Shown piece by piece: positions 6,558 to 15,835 of a DNA stretch of 44,623 bases. Under the pieces are notes generated by a model that was given only the letters and a program-made list of their open reading frames with translations, had not been told where the DNA came from and did not search any database. Within the stretch, counting starts at the first letter, position 1. Each line of letters starts with the position of its first letter. The position numbers and the translations under genes are program-made. This stretch comes from Syntrophorhabdaceae bacterium (GTDB lineage Bacteria > Desulfobacterota > Syntrophorhabdia > Syntrophorhabdales > Syntrophorhabdaceae). The DNA is taken from contig DASXUJ010000003.1 in the NCBI GenBank assembly GCA_036504895.1, positions 1 to 44,623 on the forward strand, in the 5' to 3' direction.

Positions 6558-8630
6558 TTAATCTGTTTTTTTGCCTGTATCGAGCGCCCTTCTCACTGCC
6601 TCCGCCAGCTCCTGCTTTCCCAGGGGCTTCATGAGGAACTCCCTGATCCCGATCTTTTGGGCCGTATCGGGGGTGATCGTCTCGCTGTGACCTGTGCAGA
6701 GGATAATCGGCAGGTCTTTTCTTGCCTTGAGCATCTCCCTGGCGAGATCCGCGCCGGATTGTTTGGACATGGCCTGATCGGTGATCACCAGGTCGATTTG
6801 GGCAGGATCGTCAAGGAAGATCCCCAACGCCTCCTGTCCGCCCCTTGCCCCCTTCACCGTGTATCCCAGCCGTTCGAGGGTGGCTTTGCCCCATAGGACG
6901 AGCATCTCCTCATCATCGACAAAGAGGATCCGCTCCTTGCCTCCCTGAATCGCGACAGGCGCCTCTCCCTCCGTGGCTGCTTCGATATCCGCTTTCGGGA
7001 GAAAGACCCTGAAGGTGGTGCCTTTGCCCGGCTCGCTTTCGATATTGATCATGCCCCCGAGCTCCTTGACGATCCCATATACCACGGCGAGACCCATGCC
7101 GGTGCCCTTGCCTACTTCCCTCGTGGTGAAAAAAGGTTCGAAGGCCCTCTTCCTGACTTCCTGACTCATGCCGACGCCTGTATCGCGTATGGTGATCTGG
7201 AGATACTCTCCGGGCGCCGCGTCGGCGTCGAGGGCAGGGGAGCCACGTGGGAAAAAGACATCGGTGAGGCTTATCTCCATTTCCCCACCCTTCTTCTCCA
7301 TCGCCAGGGAGGCGTTCGTGGCGATATTCATAAGGATCTGCTGCACCTCTACCGGCGCGGCAAAGACCGTATCGGAGGTGGAGGTGATGGTGAGCCGGAT
7401 CTCGATCGTGGCGGGGATAGAGGCCCTCAGGAGCTGGACCGTCTCCTTCACGAGGGGGGTCAGGGACAGGGGGTCCCTCTTGTAAGGGGCCCTACGGGAA
7501 AAGACGAGTATCTGCCGCACCAGGTCCCTCGCCCGCTTCGACGCCTTCAGCACGCGCTCGAGGTTTTCCGCGACCCCGGGGTTGTCCTGCGAATCGTCGA
7601 GGGCCATCTCGGTAAAACCCATAACCGCGGCGAGGACATTGTTGAAATCGTGGGCAATCCCGCCCGCGAGGGTGCCGACGGCCTCCATTTTCTGGGCCTG
7701 CCGCAACTGCTCTTCCAGCCTTTTTCTTTCCGATACATCGTTTCCCACCGCCAGTATGCCGGAGAAGAGGCCCTTCCGGTCATGGAGCGCCCGGACAGTC
7801 CAGGAAACCCAGACCCTCTCGCCGTTTCGCCGCCTGTTTTCCAATTCCTTCTCCCGATACCGGTCGGGGGATCGGCCGATGTAACCGAGGAGGTCCTTCA
7901 GATTGTGGCCGGCCGCCGCCTCTGCCGGAATTATGGTGCCGACCACGCCTTTTTCTGAGAGCTCCTCTAATGGATATCCGAAGAAATCGAGGGCGAACGT
8001 GTTGAGAAAAATCACCCGGCCTCTTTCATCGACCTGAATAATGATGCTGTTTACGCTCTCCACCAGGTCCCTGTACTTTCCTTCGCTCTCCTGAAGCGCC
8101 ACTTCCGCCTCTTTTCTTTCGGTAATATCGATGATCGCGGAGCGGACCGAGGCGGGGGCGTCCGGCCCGGCCGGCGACACCGCGATACTTTCGACCCGCC
8201 CCCAGAAAGAGATCGAACCGCGCTTTTTCAGCTGAATCTCGCATACCGCCTTCGCCTTTTCTTTTATTACGTGAGAGCGGTGCAGGAAGTATTCGTCCTG
8301 GGACTCCCGGTCGACGTAGAGGTTAAAGGGCGCCCCGATGAGCTCCTGCCTCGGCACGTCAAACAATGCCGACGCCGTCAGGTTCGCCTCTTGTATTATC
8401 CCTTTCCCGTCGATCGTAAGATATGCCACCGGGGCATAATCATAGAGGTCGGCAAGCCGTTCGCGACTCTCCTCGATGACCTCCTGCGCCCTCCTCAGGT
8501 CCTGATTCTGCATCTGAAGCTCTACTTGATGGAGGCGCAGGTCCTCGATAAGCTTTACCGGATCTTCAGATTGAGGCCCGTCATCGATCCCGGAGGGGGA
8601 TTTTCCGGCTGAATCCTTTTGTCGCGCCAT
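6558..8630 (-). CDS. PAS-PAS-HisKA-HATPase-REC hybrid histidine kinase
   Basis: A 690-aa soluble hybrid kinase. A helical lead-in (about 25-60) precedes PAS1 (60-172) and PAS2 (183-302), each ending in the usual DITERK/DVSERK link. The phospho-accepting His327 is in GGIAHDFNN. The ATPase domain has NIATNA (N box, about 435-440), DTGVGM (483-488) and GTGMGLA. A C-terminal receiver (about 566-685) has DD572-573, phospho-Asp618 in VITDQAM and Lys668 in MKP. There is no membrane helix, so it would sense a cytoplasmic signal. It is 73 bp downstream of the CheB-CheR-PAS gene and probably co-transcribed. Start ATG 8630 follows AAGGAC. Overall architecture and linker wording match the kinase at 41560-44085. 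Confidence 0.93.
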   Translation of the reverse strand: MARQKDSAGKSPSGIDDGPQSEDPVKLIEDLRLHQVELQMQNQDLRRAQEVIEESRERLADLYDYAPVAYLTIDGKGIIQEANLTASALFDVPRQELIGAPFNLYVDRESQDEYFLHRSHVIKEKAKAVCEIQLKKRGSISFWGRVESIAVSPAGPDAPASVRSAIIDITERKEAEVALQESEGKYRDLVESVNSIIIQVDERGRVIFLNTFALDFFGYPLEELSEKGVVGTIIPAEAAAGHNLKDLLGYIGRSPDRYREKELENRRRNGERVWVSWTVRALHDRKGLFSGILAVGNDVSERKRLEEQLRQAQKMEAVGTLAGGIAHDFNNVLAAVMGFTEMALDDSQDNPGVAENLERVLKASKRARDLVRQILVFSRRAPYKRDPLSLTPLVKETVQLLRASIPATIEIRLTITSTSDTVFAAPVEVQQILMNIATNASLAMEKKGGEMEISLTDVFFPRGSPALDADAAPGEYLQITIRDTGVGMSQEVRKRAFEPFFTTREVGKGTGMGLAVVYGIVKELGGMINIESEPGKGTTFRVFLPKADIEAATEGEAPVAIQGGKERILFVDDEEMLVLWGKATLERLGYTVKGARGGQEALGIFLDDPAQIDLVITDQAMSKQSGADLAREMLKARKDLPIILCTGHSETITPDTAQKIGIREFLMKPLGKQELAEAVRRALDTGKKTD

Positions 8631-8703
8631 CTGTTTCCGTCCTTTAAATAATGGGTTTATTTTCTTTTTCGCCCTTTACTTCCAATCTTACCCGTGGCCG
8701 CCT

Positions 8704-11631
8704 TCATGGTACCGGCTTATCCATTGCGAGGAGAATGAGGGGGCTGCCGTCAGTGCCGCCCGCTTTTATTCTACGGGCATTGAGAAGGATGGGGCGACGT
8801 CCGGTTACGGGCAATTCCACCTCGACTATAAAATTTTCAAAAGCCTTGCCGGTTTTTGAAACTTCGGATAAAAGATCGGTGAGGGCGGGGATATTCCACT
8901 CATGGCCCCCGAGGGTGATAAAGCTCCTTCCTTCCGTCTCTTCGGGACTCACGTGGAACAGGGCGAGGAATGCCTTGTTCGCCATCACCACCCTGAGACC
9001 GGCATCGAGGGCAAGAAGGGGCTCGCGTACCGTCTGCACGATGTTCTCGAAGAACTCGCTCCGCTCCGCCGCCATGCGCTTTAATTCACTTATGTCGGCA
9101 AAGGTCATGACGACCCCGTCGATGACATTGTACACGGTCCTGTAGGGCATGATCCGCATGAGGAACCACGCATTGTCTTTCCCTTCCACTTCCGCTTCAA
9201 AAGGCCTGAGTCTGTCTATTACTTCCCCGGCCTTTTCTGAAAGTCTGATTGATTCGATCTTTAGTGTGACGTCATCGATGGGGCGGCCCACATCGGAAGG
9301 GATGAGGTTCACAATCCTCGTGGCCGAGAAATTGAACCGCTTGATATTGAAATCCCCGTCCAGGAATATGGTTGCAATCCCGGTGCCGTCGAGGAGATTC
9401 CTCAGGTCGCTCTCACTCTGGGAAAGCTGGTCGATCTTCGACCTGAGCTCGGCATTGACCGTGGTCAGCTCCTCGTTCACCGACTGCAGCTCTTCTCGGG
9501 AAGTCTCGAGCTCCTCGTTTGTCGATTGAAGCTCCTCGTTGCTGGACTGGAGCTCCTCGTTTGCCGACTTCAGCTCTTCATTCGCCGCCTGCGCCTCCTC
9601 GGCGGTTGCCTGCAGGCTTTCCCTCGTATAGACCAGCTCCTTCTCAAGCTCGATAAAACGATCGGCCTCGACCTTCTCCTTTGAATTCCCCTTTTCCGTC
9701 TCCCTTCTCTTCTCTTCCCGGACCTCCTGAAAAGTGAACATAAAGAGTGCGTCCTCGTCCTGCGGCAAAGGTCTGATAGTAAGGTCGATTGTTATTGATT
9801 CTCCGTTTGTCCTGACCCGGAGGTTCCGGTAGACCGCCTCCTGCCGGTGCGCCGTGGCGGACATGAGGGCCGTTCTCATGGAAAATCGAAGTCCTTCCCT
9901 CATCATATGCTCGATGTCGACCACAGGGCGGCCTGAGGCGGGAGTCAGATATTTTGCCGTATCACCATGGATATAGAGAATATTACCCCTCGTGTCGACT
10001 ATCACCGCGGGAGGGGCGAAAGTCGAGAGGAGCGCGCGGTGAACGGTTGCCTCGAGATCGAATTTTGCGGGGATTCCCCGGGCCTTCGCACGCTCGGCCT
10101 TCGCGGGCGCGGGCGCGGCTGCGAAGGCTTCGTGAAGTAAGGCCTTATGCCCCGCGCCTGCCTTGGCCTGAAAAAACTTCCATTTACGGTCGATTGTCCT
10201 GAACAGGTCGGACCGGGCGCCCACGCTTTCGGAGGAGCCGAGCAAAAGGACGCCCCCCGGCTTGAGGCTGTAATGAAACAGGCCAAGGAGCTTCTCCTGG
10301 AGCTCGGGTTCCATATAGATAAGGACATTACGGCAGGAGACAAGGTCAAGCCTGGTGAAGGGCGCGTCCTTCGCCACGTCCTGTACCGCAAAGACGATCT
10401 CATCCCTGATGTCTTTTCTTACCCGGTAGCTTTTCTCTTCCTTGAGGAAGAATTTCCCGAGCAGGGACCGAGGTACGTCGAGGGCGATGTTTGCCGGGAA
10501 CATGCCGGCCCGCGCAATCGCGATCGATGTTTCGTCGAGATCGGTAGCGAATATCTGGACCTTGCAATCCCGCCCTGTCTCCTCGGCATGTTCCCGGATG
10601 GCCATGGCAATCGAATAAGCCTCTTCGCCGGTGGCGCACCCTGCCACCCACACCCTCAACAGGTAGTCATCAGGCTTGTCGCGCAGAATCTCCGGCAGGG
10701 CGACCTTCGTAAGCGCCTCGAAGGCTTCGGGATCCCGAAAAAAATTGGTGACATTAATGAGCATCTCCTTGAGCAGCTGCTTCACCTCTTCCGGACGGTC
10801 CCCCAGGTACCGGACATAATCGGCGATATTTTGCAGATTATGGATGCTTATCCTCCTCCTGATGCGGCGGCTCAGGGTATTCTTCTTGTACTGTGAAAAG
10901 TCGTGGCCGGTTTTTGCCCTTATGATCATGAGCACTTTCCGGATCATGTTGGCCTCGTCGGGGGTCTCTTCTTCCCTGCTCAGATACCTGTCAAAGAGCG
11001 TCGCGAGCTGCCCCGGAATTTCTTCGGCGGGCAGCACATAATCGGCCAGACCCTTTTGTATGGCGCTTCGGGGCATGCCGTCGAATTTGGCACTCGAGGG
11101 CTCCTGAACGAACACCACTCCGCCGCCGGCCTGGAGGGACCTCACGCCGAGGGTGCCGTCCGTTCCGGTGCCGGAAAGAATGACGGCAACGGCCCGGTCG
11201 CCCGCGTCCTCCGCAAGGGAGCGGAAGAAGGAATCGATCGGCATTCTCGTGCCCGGCGAGGTCTTCTGTTCGCTCAGCAAGAGCCGGCCGTGAAAAATAG
11301 CCATATCCCTGTTGGGCGGGATTACATAAACATGCCCCGGCTCGACGATAACGCCGTCCAGGGCTTCATGGACTTCCATTTGAGTAAAGCGGGAGATCAG
11401 CTCCGATAGCATGCTCGAGTGCCGGGGATCGAGGTGGGAGATCACGACAAAGGCGGCCCTGAGATTCGGGCGGAGATTCTTGAAGAACTGCTCGAAGGCC
11501 TCGAGACCTCCGGCTGATGCGCCCAGGGCCACGACGGGAAAACGTTCTTCTGCGACAACGGACTTTCCCGTAATGGCCGCCAGCTTTTTCCCCTTTTTCG
11601 GCTCTCCCTTCCCGTGCGACTTAACCGGCAT
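8704..11631 (-). CDS. CheB-CheR-coiled coil-PAS fusion protein
   Basis: A 975-aa fusion. Residues about 30-215 are a CheB methylesterase with Ser39 in GASAGG, His66 in SHLDP and Asp158 in GTGTDG. About 220-490 are a CheR methyltransferase with NVTNFFRD and the SAM motif AGCATGEEAYS (330-340). About 540-640 form a PAS-like region. A regular NEELxSxNEEL heptad coiled coil spans about 650-740, and two PAS-type domains end the protein. Unlike many relatives it has no kinase core, but a hybrid kinase follows 73 bp downstream. No chemotaxis receptor, CheA or CheW gene is nearby, so a role in a non-motility phosphorelay is likely (inference). Start is placed at ATG 11631 with GGGGGAAAG just upstream. 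A TTG at 11664 lacks a ribosome site. Confidence 0.92.
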   Translation of the reverse strand: MPVKSHGKGEPKKGKKLAAITGKSVVAEERFPVVALGASAGGLEAFEQFFKNLRPNLRAAFVVISHLDPRHSSMLSELISRFTQMEVHEALDGVIVEPGHVYVIPPNRDMAIFHGRLLLSEQKTSPGTRMPIDSFFRSLAEDAGDRAVAVILSGTGTDGTLGVRSLQAGGGVVFVQEPSSAKFDGMPRSAIQKGLADYVLPAEEIPGQLATLFDRYLSREEETPDEANMIRKVLMIIRAKTGHDFSQYKKNTLSRRIRRRISIHNLQNIADYVRYLGDRPEEVKQLLKEMLINVTNFFRDPEAFEALTKVALPEILRDKPDDYLLRVWVAGCATGEEAYSIAMAIREHAEETGRDCKVQIFATDLDETSIAIARAGMFPANIALDVPRSLLGKFFLKEEKSYRVRKDIRDEIVFAVQDVAKDAPFTRLDLVSCRNVLIYMEPELQEKLLGLFHYSLKPGGVLLLGSSESVGARSDLFRTIDRKWKFFQAKAGAGHKALLHEAFAAAPAPAKAERAKARGIPAKFDLEATVHRALLSTFAPPAVIVDTRGNILYIHGDTAKYLTPASGRPVVDIEHMMREGLRFSMRTALMSATAHRQEAVYRNLRVRTNGESITIDLTIRPLPQDEDALFMFTFQEVREEKRRETEKGNSKEKVEADRFIELEKELVYTRESLQATAEEAQAANEELKSANEELQSSNEELQSTNEELETSREELQSVNEELTTVNAELRSKIDQLSQSESDLRNLLDGTGIATIFLDGDFNIKRFNFSATRIVNLIPSDVGRPIDDVTLKIESIRLSEKAGEVIDRLRPFEAEVEGKDNAWFLMRIMPYRTVYNVIDGVVMTFADISELKRMAAERSEFFENIVQTVREPLLALDAGLRVVMANKAFLALFHVSPEETEGRSFITLGGHEWNIPALTDLLSEVSKTGKAFENFIVEVELPVTGRRPILLNARRIKAGGTDGSPLILLAMDKPVP

Positions 11632-11841
11632 CTTTCCCCCAATAAACTTTTCCGCATACAGCAAGAAGATTAGAAAGAGTAAGACATTTCTACCGGCAGA
11701 TCAATCAACTTCGTGAGAATAACAGTAAAATAGGAAAAGCGCCCGAAACCGGAACGCGCCGGCATCGGCGCATCACGCAGTTTCCGCCAAAGGGCTTAGA
11801 GGGGGTAAGGCGGCCGATATCGGGCGGGAAAGATAAACTAA

Positions 11842-12270
11842 TTAATTCAGGTAGGCCCATGCGTTAATCTTTATCGCGCGATTCGTCAGGACCTCGTCGA
11901 CAAGCTCCGCCATGTCCTGTTCGCAGATTACCTTGGGGGCACAGGCCGAGATGCCTGCCTGGAGCCCCTTGTCCATGGCCTCGGCGTCATCGAGACCCGT
12001 AAGAAGAATGATAGGGATATCAGGCCTGATCCGCTTGATCTTTTTTGCAAGCTCGATACCCGTCATGTTCGGCATACGCTGATCCGTAATAATGAGATCG
12101 AAGCCATTGGGGGAGGCCTGGAAAATCTCCAGGGCTTCGAGGCTGTCCGTTGAAGCGATCACATTGCAGCCCATGCTCTCCAGGCGACAGATATTCATTT
12201 CCACGAGGATCTCATCGTCATCGACAAAAAGTACCTTTCGTTCCTTTTGGTTATGGAGTGAATGTAGCAT
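11842..12270 (-). CDS. Single-domain response regulator
   Basis: A 142-aa stand-alone receiver. Acidic DDD lies near residue 17, phospho-Asp is in IITDQRMP, Thr is in ILLTG, and Lys is in CAPKV. The last motif departs from the usual KP, and the same CAPKV occurs in the receiver at 36194-36607, so the two are paralogues. No output domain is present, so it would act by phosphotransfer or protein contact, like CheY or Spo0F. The upstream GGGAGG fixes ATG at 12270. It lies 210 bp upstream of the CheB-CheR-PAS gene on the same strand and has its own promoter (12333-12361). Confidence 0.9.
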   Translation of the reverse strand: MLHSLHNQKERKVLFVDDDEILVEMNICRLESMGCNVIASTDSLEALEIFQASPNGFDLIITDQRMPNMTGIELAKKIKRIRPDIPIILLTGLDDAEAMDKGLQAGISACAPKVICEQDMAELVDEVLTNRAIKINAWAYLN

Positions 12271-12332
12271 AAATACCTCCCATACTGTCATCGTTTGTGC
12301 TACAACTTATTAATTTTACACATCATTTAAAA

Positions 12333-12361
12333 AAAATAGCAGACTTCCCCTCCATAGTCAA
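12333..12361 (-). promoter_or_regulatory. Promoter of the single-domain receiver
   Basis: On the minus strand TTGACT (12356-12361), 17 bp, TATTTT (12333-12338). It is divergent from the sigma-factor promoter about 170 bp away. Confidence 0.6.
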
Positions 12362-12530
12362 GTACGAATCCGGCCGGGGAAAATGTTTTTTTCCGAATAC
12401 GGTCTCACCCACGAAAAAAATGAACCCCCTTTCTTCGCCGCCTTCCCTGAACCGGCTGATCTCCCGGAAAAAGGGCCATCACGGCCACGCCTTTTCCCGT
12501 GCCGGGAGGGGGATTGATTATCGAACTAAC

Positions 12531-12559
12531 TTGACCTGGGCTAAATTTTCGTATATACT
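12531..12559 (+). promoter_or_regulatory. Promoter of the sigma-factor gene
   Basis: TTGACC (12531-12536), 17 bp, TATACT (12554-12559): a near-consensus housekeeping promoter. The predicted start near 12566 gives a leader of about 70 nt that includes the hairpin at 12592-12625. Confidence 0.8.
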
Positions 12560-12591
12560 ATAAATATCAATAAATTAGATACCATATATTG

Positions 12592-12625
12592 AAATGCCCT
12601 TTCATTGCAGAAGGGCATTTTTCTT
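12592..12625 (+). terminator. Attenuator-like intrinsic terminator in the sigma-factor leader
   Basis: A perfect 10-bp stem (AAATGCCCTT / AAGGGCATTT; 12592-12601 with 12611-12620) with a 9-nt loop is followed by a T-rich tail (TTCTTT). It lies between the promoter and the Shine-Dalgarno AGGA of the sigma-factor gene. No plus-strand gene precedes it, so it is not the terminator of an upstream gene. Partial termination or conditional readthrough would limit expression. Confidence 0.75.
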
Positions 12626-12636
12626 TAGGATTGAAA

Positions 12637-14151
12637 ATGAAAATAAACAGTACCATTGAAGTAAAGCACCCGGCAGACGACATGGAGAAAGACTTTCTCT
12701 CGGCTGAGGAGATTACCGATTTCCTCCCCTCCAACATATTTTATTCAGGAGAGGTGAGTGAGTTCGACCCCTTATCTACTGTCGAGGTCAACATAATCGA
12801 CGAGATTGAGGTAAAAACCGGTTCCCGCGAGGAAGAGCACGCCGACTGGGGAGATGCAGATCGCCTGCCCTCTGAGACCACCGATAATATCATATGGGCC
12901 TATTTAAAAGATATCGGGCACGTGTCGCGCCTTACCCCCGATGAGGACGTCCGTATCGCGAAAAAGATAGAAGAAGGCGAAAGGGCTGCTAAGGGTATCA
13001 TGTTCGGATTGCCCCAGGCGATGGACGAGCTCCTGGAAATAGGCCGGCAGTTGAAGGAAGGGGAGGTCCAGATAGGGGACGTTATCAATATCGATGACAT
13101 GGGCTCCGGTGAAAAAGATGAGGAAAAACATAAGAACCAGACCTTATCCGCGATCAGGATGCTGAAAAAGCTGGAAGGCAAGAAAGAAGAATTAAAGGCA
13201 AGACTGCAGGAGACGAACGGACCGGGCAGGAAAGAGCTCGCCCAGGATCTCAAAAGAATGGAGCGTAGAGTGGAAGAAATTCTGCTCGATCTCAAGTTCA
13301 ACAAGAAGATCCTCGTAGAGATCGTGAAGAAGATAGGCCGCCAGTCGAAGCTGTTGGAAGGGACCGAGGCTGCCATGGTACGAGAAAAATTAATCGAGCT
13401 CGGCAAGATCGACGAGGGGCTCAAAATCGTGAAGAACAGGCTCGTTCAGGCGAACCTGAGGCTCGTGATCAACATCGCGAAAAAATATATGAACAGGGGC
13501 CTTTCCTTTCTCGACATCATTCAGGAAGGCAACATGGGTCTCATGAAGGCCGCGGAAAAATACGACTATAAGAGGGGCTACAAGTTTTCCACCTATTCGA
13601 CATGGTGGATCAGGCAGTCCATCACGCGGGCAATCGCAGACCACGCGCGCACCATCAGGGTGCCTGTTCATGTGCTCGAGAGCATAAATAAGATCAATAA
13701 GGTGACGATCATCCTCTTTCAGGAGCTGGGAAGAAAGCCGAGCCTCGAGGAGATCGCGGTCAAAGCGGCCTTTCCTCTGGAAAAGGTGAGAAAAATCATG
13801 AAGGCATCCGGCGGGGCCGTCTCGATGGAGACCCCGATCGGTGACGACGAGTCGACCTTGAGCGATTTTATCGCGGACCCGAAGGCCTCTTCGCCTCTTA
13901 CCGAGTGTGTGGCCGTTTCTCTCAGGGAAGAGATAGGCAAGGTATTGTCTACCCTTACTTCGAGGGAGGAGAAGATCATCAGGATGAGGCTCGGCATCGG
14001 GGAGAAAAGCGATTACACCCTGGAAGAGGTGGGCGACGTGTTCGGCCTCACCCGCGAGCGCATCCGTCAGATCGAGGCAAAAGCCTTGAAAAAGCTTCAA
14101 CATCCTTCAAGGCGAAAGGCACTGAAGGGATTTCAGGAACAAGACGGCTAA
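12637..14151 (+). CDS. rpoD: RpoD-like sigma-70 family RNA polymerase sigma factor
   Basis: A 504-aa primary-type sigma factor. Region 1.2 (DNIIWAYLKDIG, about 83-115) is followed by a charged non-conserved region (about 120-260). Region 2 holds LRLVINIAKKY and GLMKAAEKYDYKRGYKFSTYSTWWIRQ (in parts, about 274-327), which melts and reads the -10. Region 3 follows (about 340-420), and region 4 ends in the -35-reading helix-turn-helix LEEVGDVFGLTRERIRQIE. The first 80 residues are acidic and do not look like a normal region 1.1, so it may be a group 1 variant or a group 2 paralogue. Start ATG 12637 is supported by AGGA and by the leader hairpin, which excludes the TTG at 12589. Confidence 0.9.
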   Translation: MKINSTIEVKHPADDMEKDFLSAEEITDFLPSNIFYSGEVSEFDPLSTVEVNIIDEIEVKTGSREEEHADWGDADRLPSETTDNIIWAYLKDIGHVSRLTPDEDVRIAKKIEEGERAAKGIMFGLPQAMDELLEIGRQLKEGEVQIGDVINIDDMGSGEKDEEKHKNQTLSAIRMLKKLEGKKEELKARLQETNGPGRKELAQDLKRMERRVEEILLDLKFNKKILVEIVKKIGRQSKLLEGTEAAMVREKLIELGKIDEGLKIVKNRLVQANLRLVINIAKKYMNRGLSFLDIIQEGNMGLMKAAEKYDYKRGYKFSTYSTWWIRQSITRAIADHARTIRVPVHVLESINKINKVTIILFQELGRKPSLEEIAVKAAFPLEKVRKIMKASGGAVSMETPIGDDESTLSDFIADPKASSPLTECVAVSLREEIGKVLSTLTSREEKIIRMRLGIGEKSDYTLEEVGDVFGLTRERIRQIEAKALKKLQHPSRRKALKGFQEQDG

Positions 14152-14157
14152 CCATCC

Positions 14158-14190
14158 TCACCATGCTCCGCCAATGTCGGCGCATGGTGA
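14158..14190 (+). terminator. Hairpin after the sigma-factor gene
   Basis: Arms TCACCATGC (14158-14166) and GCATGGTGA (14182-14190) enclose a further CGCC/GGCG pairing. It begins 6 bp after the stop codon. There is no T-run, so it may stabilise the 3' end or work with Rho. Confidence 0.5.
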
Positions 14191-14271
14191 TCGTAAACAG
14201 AGAGAGCTCTTGCTCTTCCCGCCAAATTTCCATTGCCTGACGGCACACAGGGGGCTCCCGCCTCTATTCTA

Positions 14272-14300
14272 TTGCATTAAGGGGAAAAACTTACTATAAT
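14272..14300 (+). promoter_or_regulatory. Promoter of the phoU-pst operon
   Basis: TTGCAT (14272-14277), 17 bp, perfect TATAAT (14295-14300), with a short leader to the GTG at 14332. I could not find a convincing Pho box (two CTGTCAT-like repeats) at the -35, so the operon may not depend on PhoB. Confidence 0.75.
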
Positions 14301-14331
14301 CTGCGCGGTAAATCCATGAGGAGGTCCTGCG

Positions 14332-15012
14332 GTGGAAGGACACATCTACAAAGCCTTTGACCTGGAACTGAAGGAGCTTAAAGAAAAGCTGCTCTATGAG
14401 GGAGGGCTTGTAGAGAGGGCCATCAGGGACGCCATCAAATCCCTTCTCGAGCGGTACTCCGAGCTCGCCCAGAAGGTGATCGAAGATGACGAGGTCATCA
14501 ACGGGATCGAAGTTGAAATAGACGAGTTTTGCCTGAAGCTCCTCGCCCTGCGCCAGCCGGCAGCGAGAGACTTAAGGCTTATCACGACTGCCATCAAGAT
14601 CAATTACGACCTCGAGCGGATAGGCGACATGGCGGTCAATATCTGTGAAAGGGTCCTGGAGCTCAACCTGGAGCCCCAGTTGAAGCCCTACATCGATTTA
14701 CCCACCATGGCCGAAACAGTGCAGCTCATGGTCAAGGAGAGCCTCGACGCCTTTGTCCGGGAAGACGTGGAACTGGCGAGAAAGGTGAAAGAACAGGATT
14801 CCCTGGTAGACCAACTCCTCGAGCAGATGTTCCGGGAGCTCCTCACCTACATGATGCAGGATTTGAAAACGATCTCCAGGGCTACGAGGCTCCTTTTCAT
14901 CTCCAAGTACCTGGAAAGAATGGCCGATCATGCAGTAAACATCGCCGAACTGGTGATTTTCATGGTGGAGGGGAAGATCATCCGCCACGTGAAGGACAAT
15001 CCCGGGGAATAG
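14332..15012 (+). CDS. phoU: PhoU, phosphate-signalling regulator
   Basis: A 226-aa protein of normal PhoU length, built of two three-helix repeats. The first repeat carries LLALRQPAARDLRLITTAIKI in outline with a DLERIGDMAVNI metal-site motif. The second repeat has SKYLERMADHAVNIAE with the matching E-x-x-x-D pattern. PhoU dampens phosphate uptake and signalling through PstSCAB and PhoR. The start is GTG 14332 behind GAGGAGG. It comes first in this pst operon, the reverse of the E. coli order, and its stop is 4 bp before pstS. Confidence 0.95.
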   Translation: MEGHIYKAFDLELKELKEKLLYEGGLVERAIRDAIKSLLERYSELAQKVIEDDEVINGIEVEIDEFCLKLLALRQPAARDLRLITTAIKINYDLERIGDMAVNICERVLELNLEPQLKPYIDLPTMAETVQLMVKESLDAFVREDVELARKVKEQDSLVDQLLEQMFRELLTYMMQDLKTISRATRLLFISKYLERMADHAVNIAELVIFMVEGKIIRHVKDNPGE

Positions 15013-15016
15013 AATA

Positions 15017-15835
15017 ATGGGGAAGATTATCGGCATTTTGCTCTCCATTGCCATGGCAATATCCCTTTCATCCTGCTCCGTCCCGGGAAAGGAAGGGCAG
15101 AAGAACGGCAAGAAGAGCACGATCACCGTGGCAGGCTCCACTTCCGTCATGCCTTTCACCGAAAAACTGGCTGAGCATTTTATGGTCGACCGTCCCGAAT
15201 ATGTGGTCGACGTCCAGGGCGGCGGCTCCACCGCGGGCGTCCAGGCATGTATGAACAGGACCGTGGACATCGGCATGTCGTCGAGGCCCCTTAAGGAAGA
15301 CGAGATGACCCTCACCCAGACCATCATCTGCTACGACGGGATTTCCGTGGTCGTCCATGCCGACAACCCCGTGAGCGGCCTCTCCCTCATCCAGGTGGCC
15401 GACATTTTTGCGGGAAAGATCACGAACTGGAAACAGCTCGGGGGTAAGGACAGGAAGATCGACGCCATCACGAGGGAAGAGGGCTCCGGAACGAGGGGCT
15501 CCTTCGAGGAGCTTGTCATGCAGGGCCGGGAGATCGATGACGGGATCATGGTCCAGGATTCGAACGGCTCCGTGAAGGAGATCGTGGCAACCGATCCCTA
15601 TGCAGTGGGATATATCTCGATGGGGCTTGTGGACAAGAGGGTAAAAGCCCTGGCAATAGACGGGGTGGTGCCCACGGTGAAGGCAATAAAATCGAAAACA
15701 TATAAAATCGTGCGACCCTTCCTTTACCTGACGAAAGGAGAGCCCCGGCCGAGCGTGAAGGCATTCCTCGAATATGTCCTGAAGGACGGGCAGCGGGTGC
15801 TCATAAAAGAGGGGCTCATAGGAGTACATGACTAA
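15017..15835 (+). CDS. pstS: PstS, phosphate-binding lipoprotein
   Basis: A 272-aa periplasmic binding protein. A signal peptide ends in a lipobox with Cys20 (SLSSC), so it is probably lipid-anchored. Phosphate-site motifs are AGSTSVMPF near residue 40, the GGGST loop near 68, DIGMSSRPL, and EEGSGTRGSFEE near 155, all typical of PstS. It delivers phosphate to PstC/PstA. The gene overlaps the start of pstC by 8 bp, so translation is probably coupled. No separate promoter is seen between it and phoU. Confidence 0.95.
   Translation: MGKIIGILLSIAMAISLSSCSVPGKEGQKNGKKSTITVAGSTSVMPFTEKLAEHFMVDRPEYVVDVQGGGSTAGVQACMNRTVDIGMSSRPLKEDEMTLTQTIICYDGISVVVHADNPVSGLSLIQVADIFAGKITNWKQLGGKDRKIDAITREEGSGTRGSFEELVMQGREIDDGIMVQDSNGSVKEIVATDPYAVGYISMGLVDKRVKALAIDGVVPTVKAIKSKTYKIVRPFLYLTKGEPRPSVKAFLEYVLKDGQRVLIKEGLIGVHD

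Noticed and set aside
10147-10896. 249-codon plus-strand frame
   Set aside because: Antisense to the CheR part of the fusion gene, with no family motif.
14200-14330. Pho box before phoU
   Set aside because: No pair of CTGTCAT-like repeats was found. The promoter is near-consensus and may not need PhoB.
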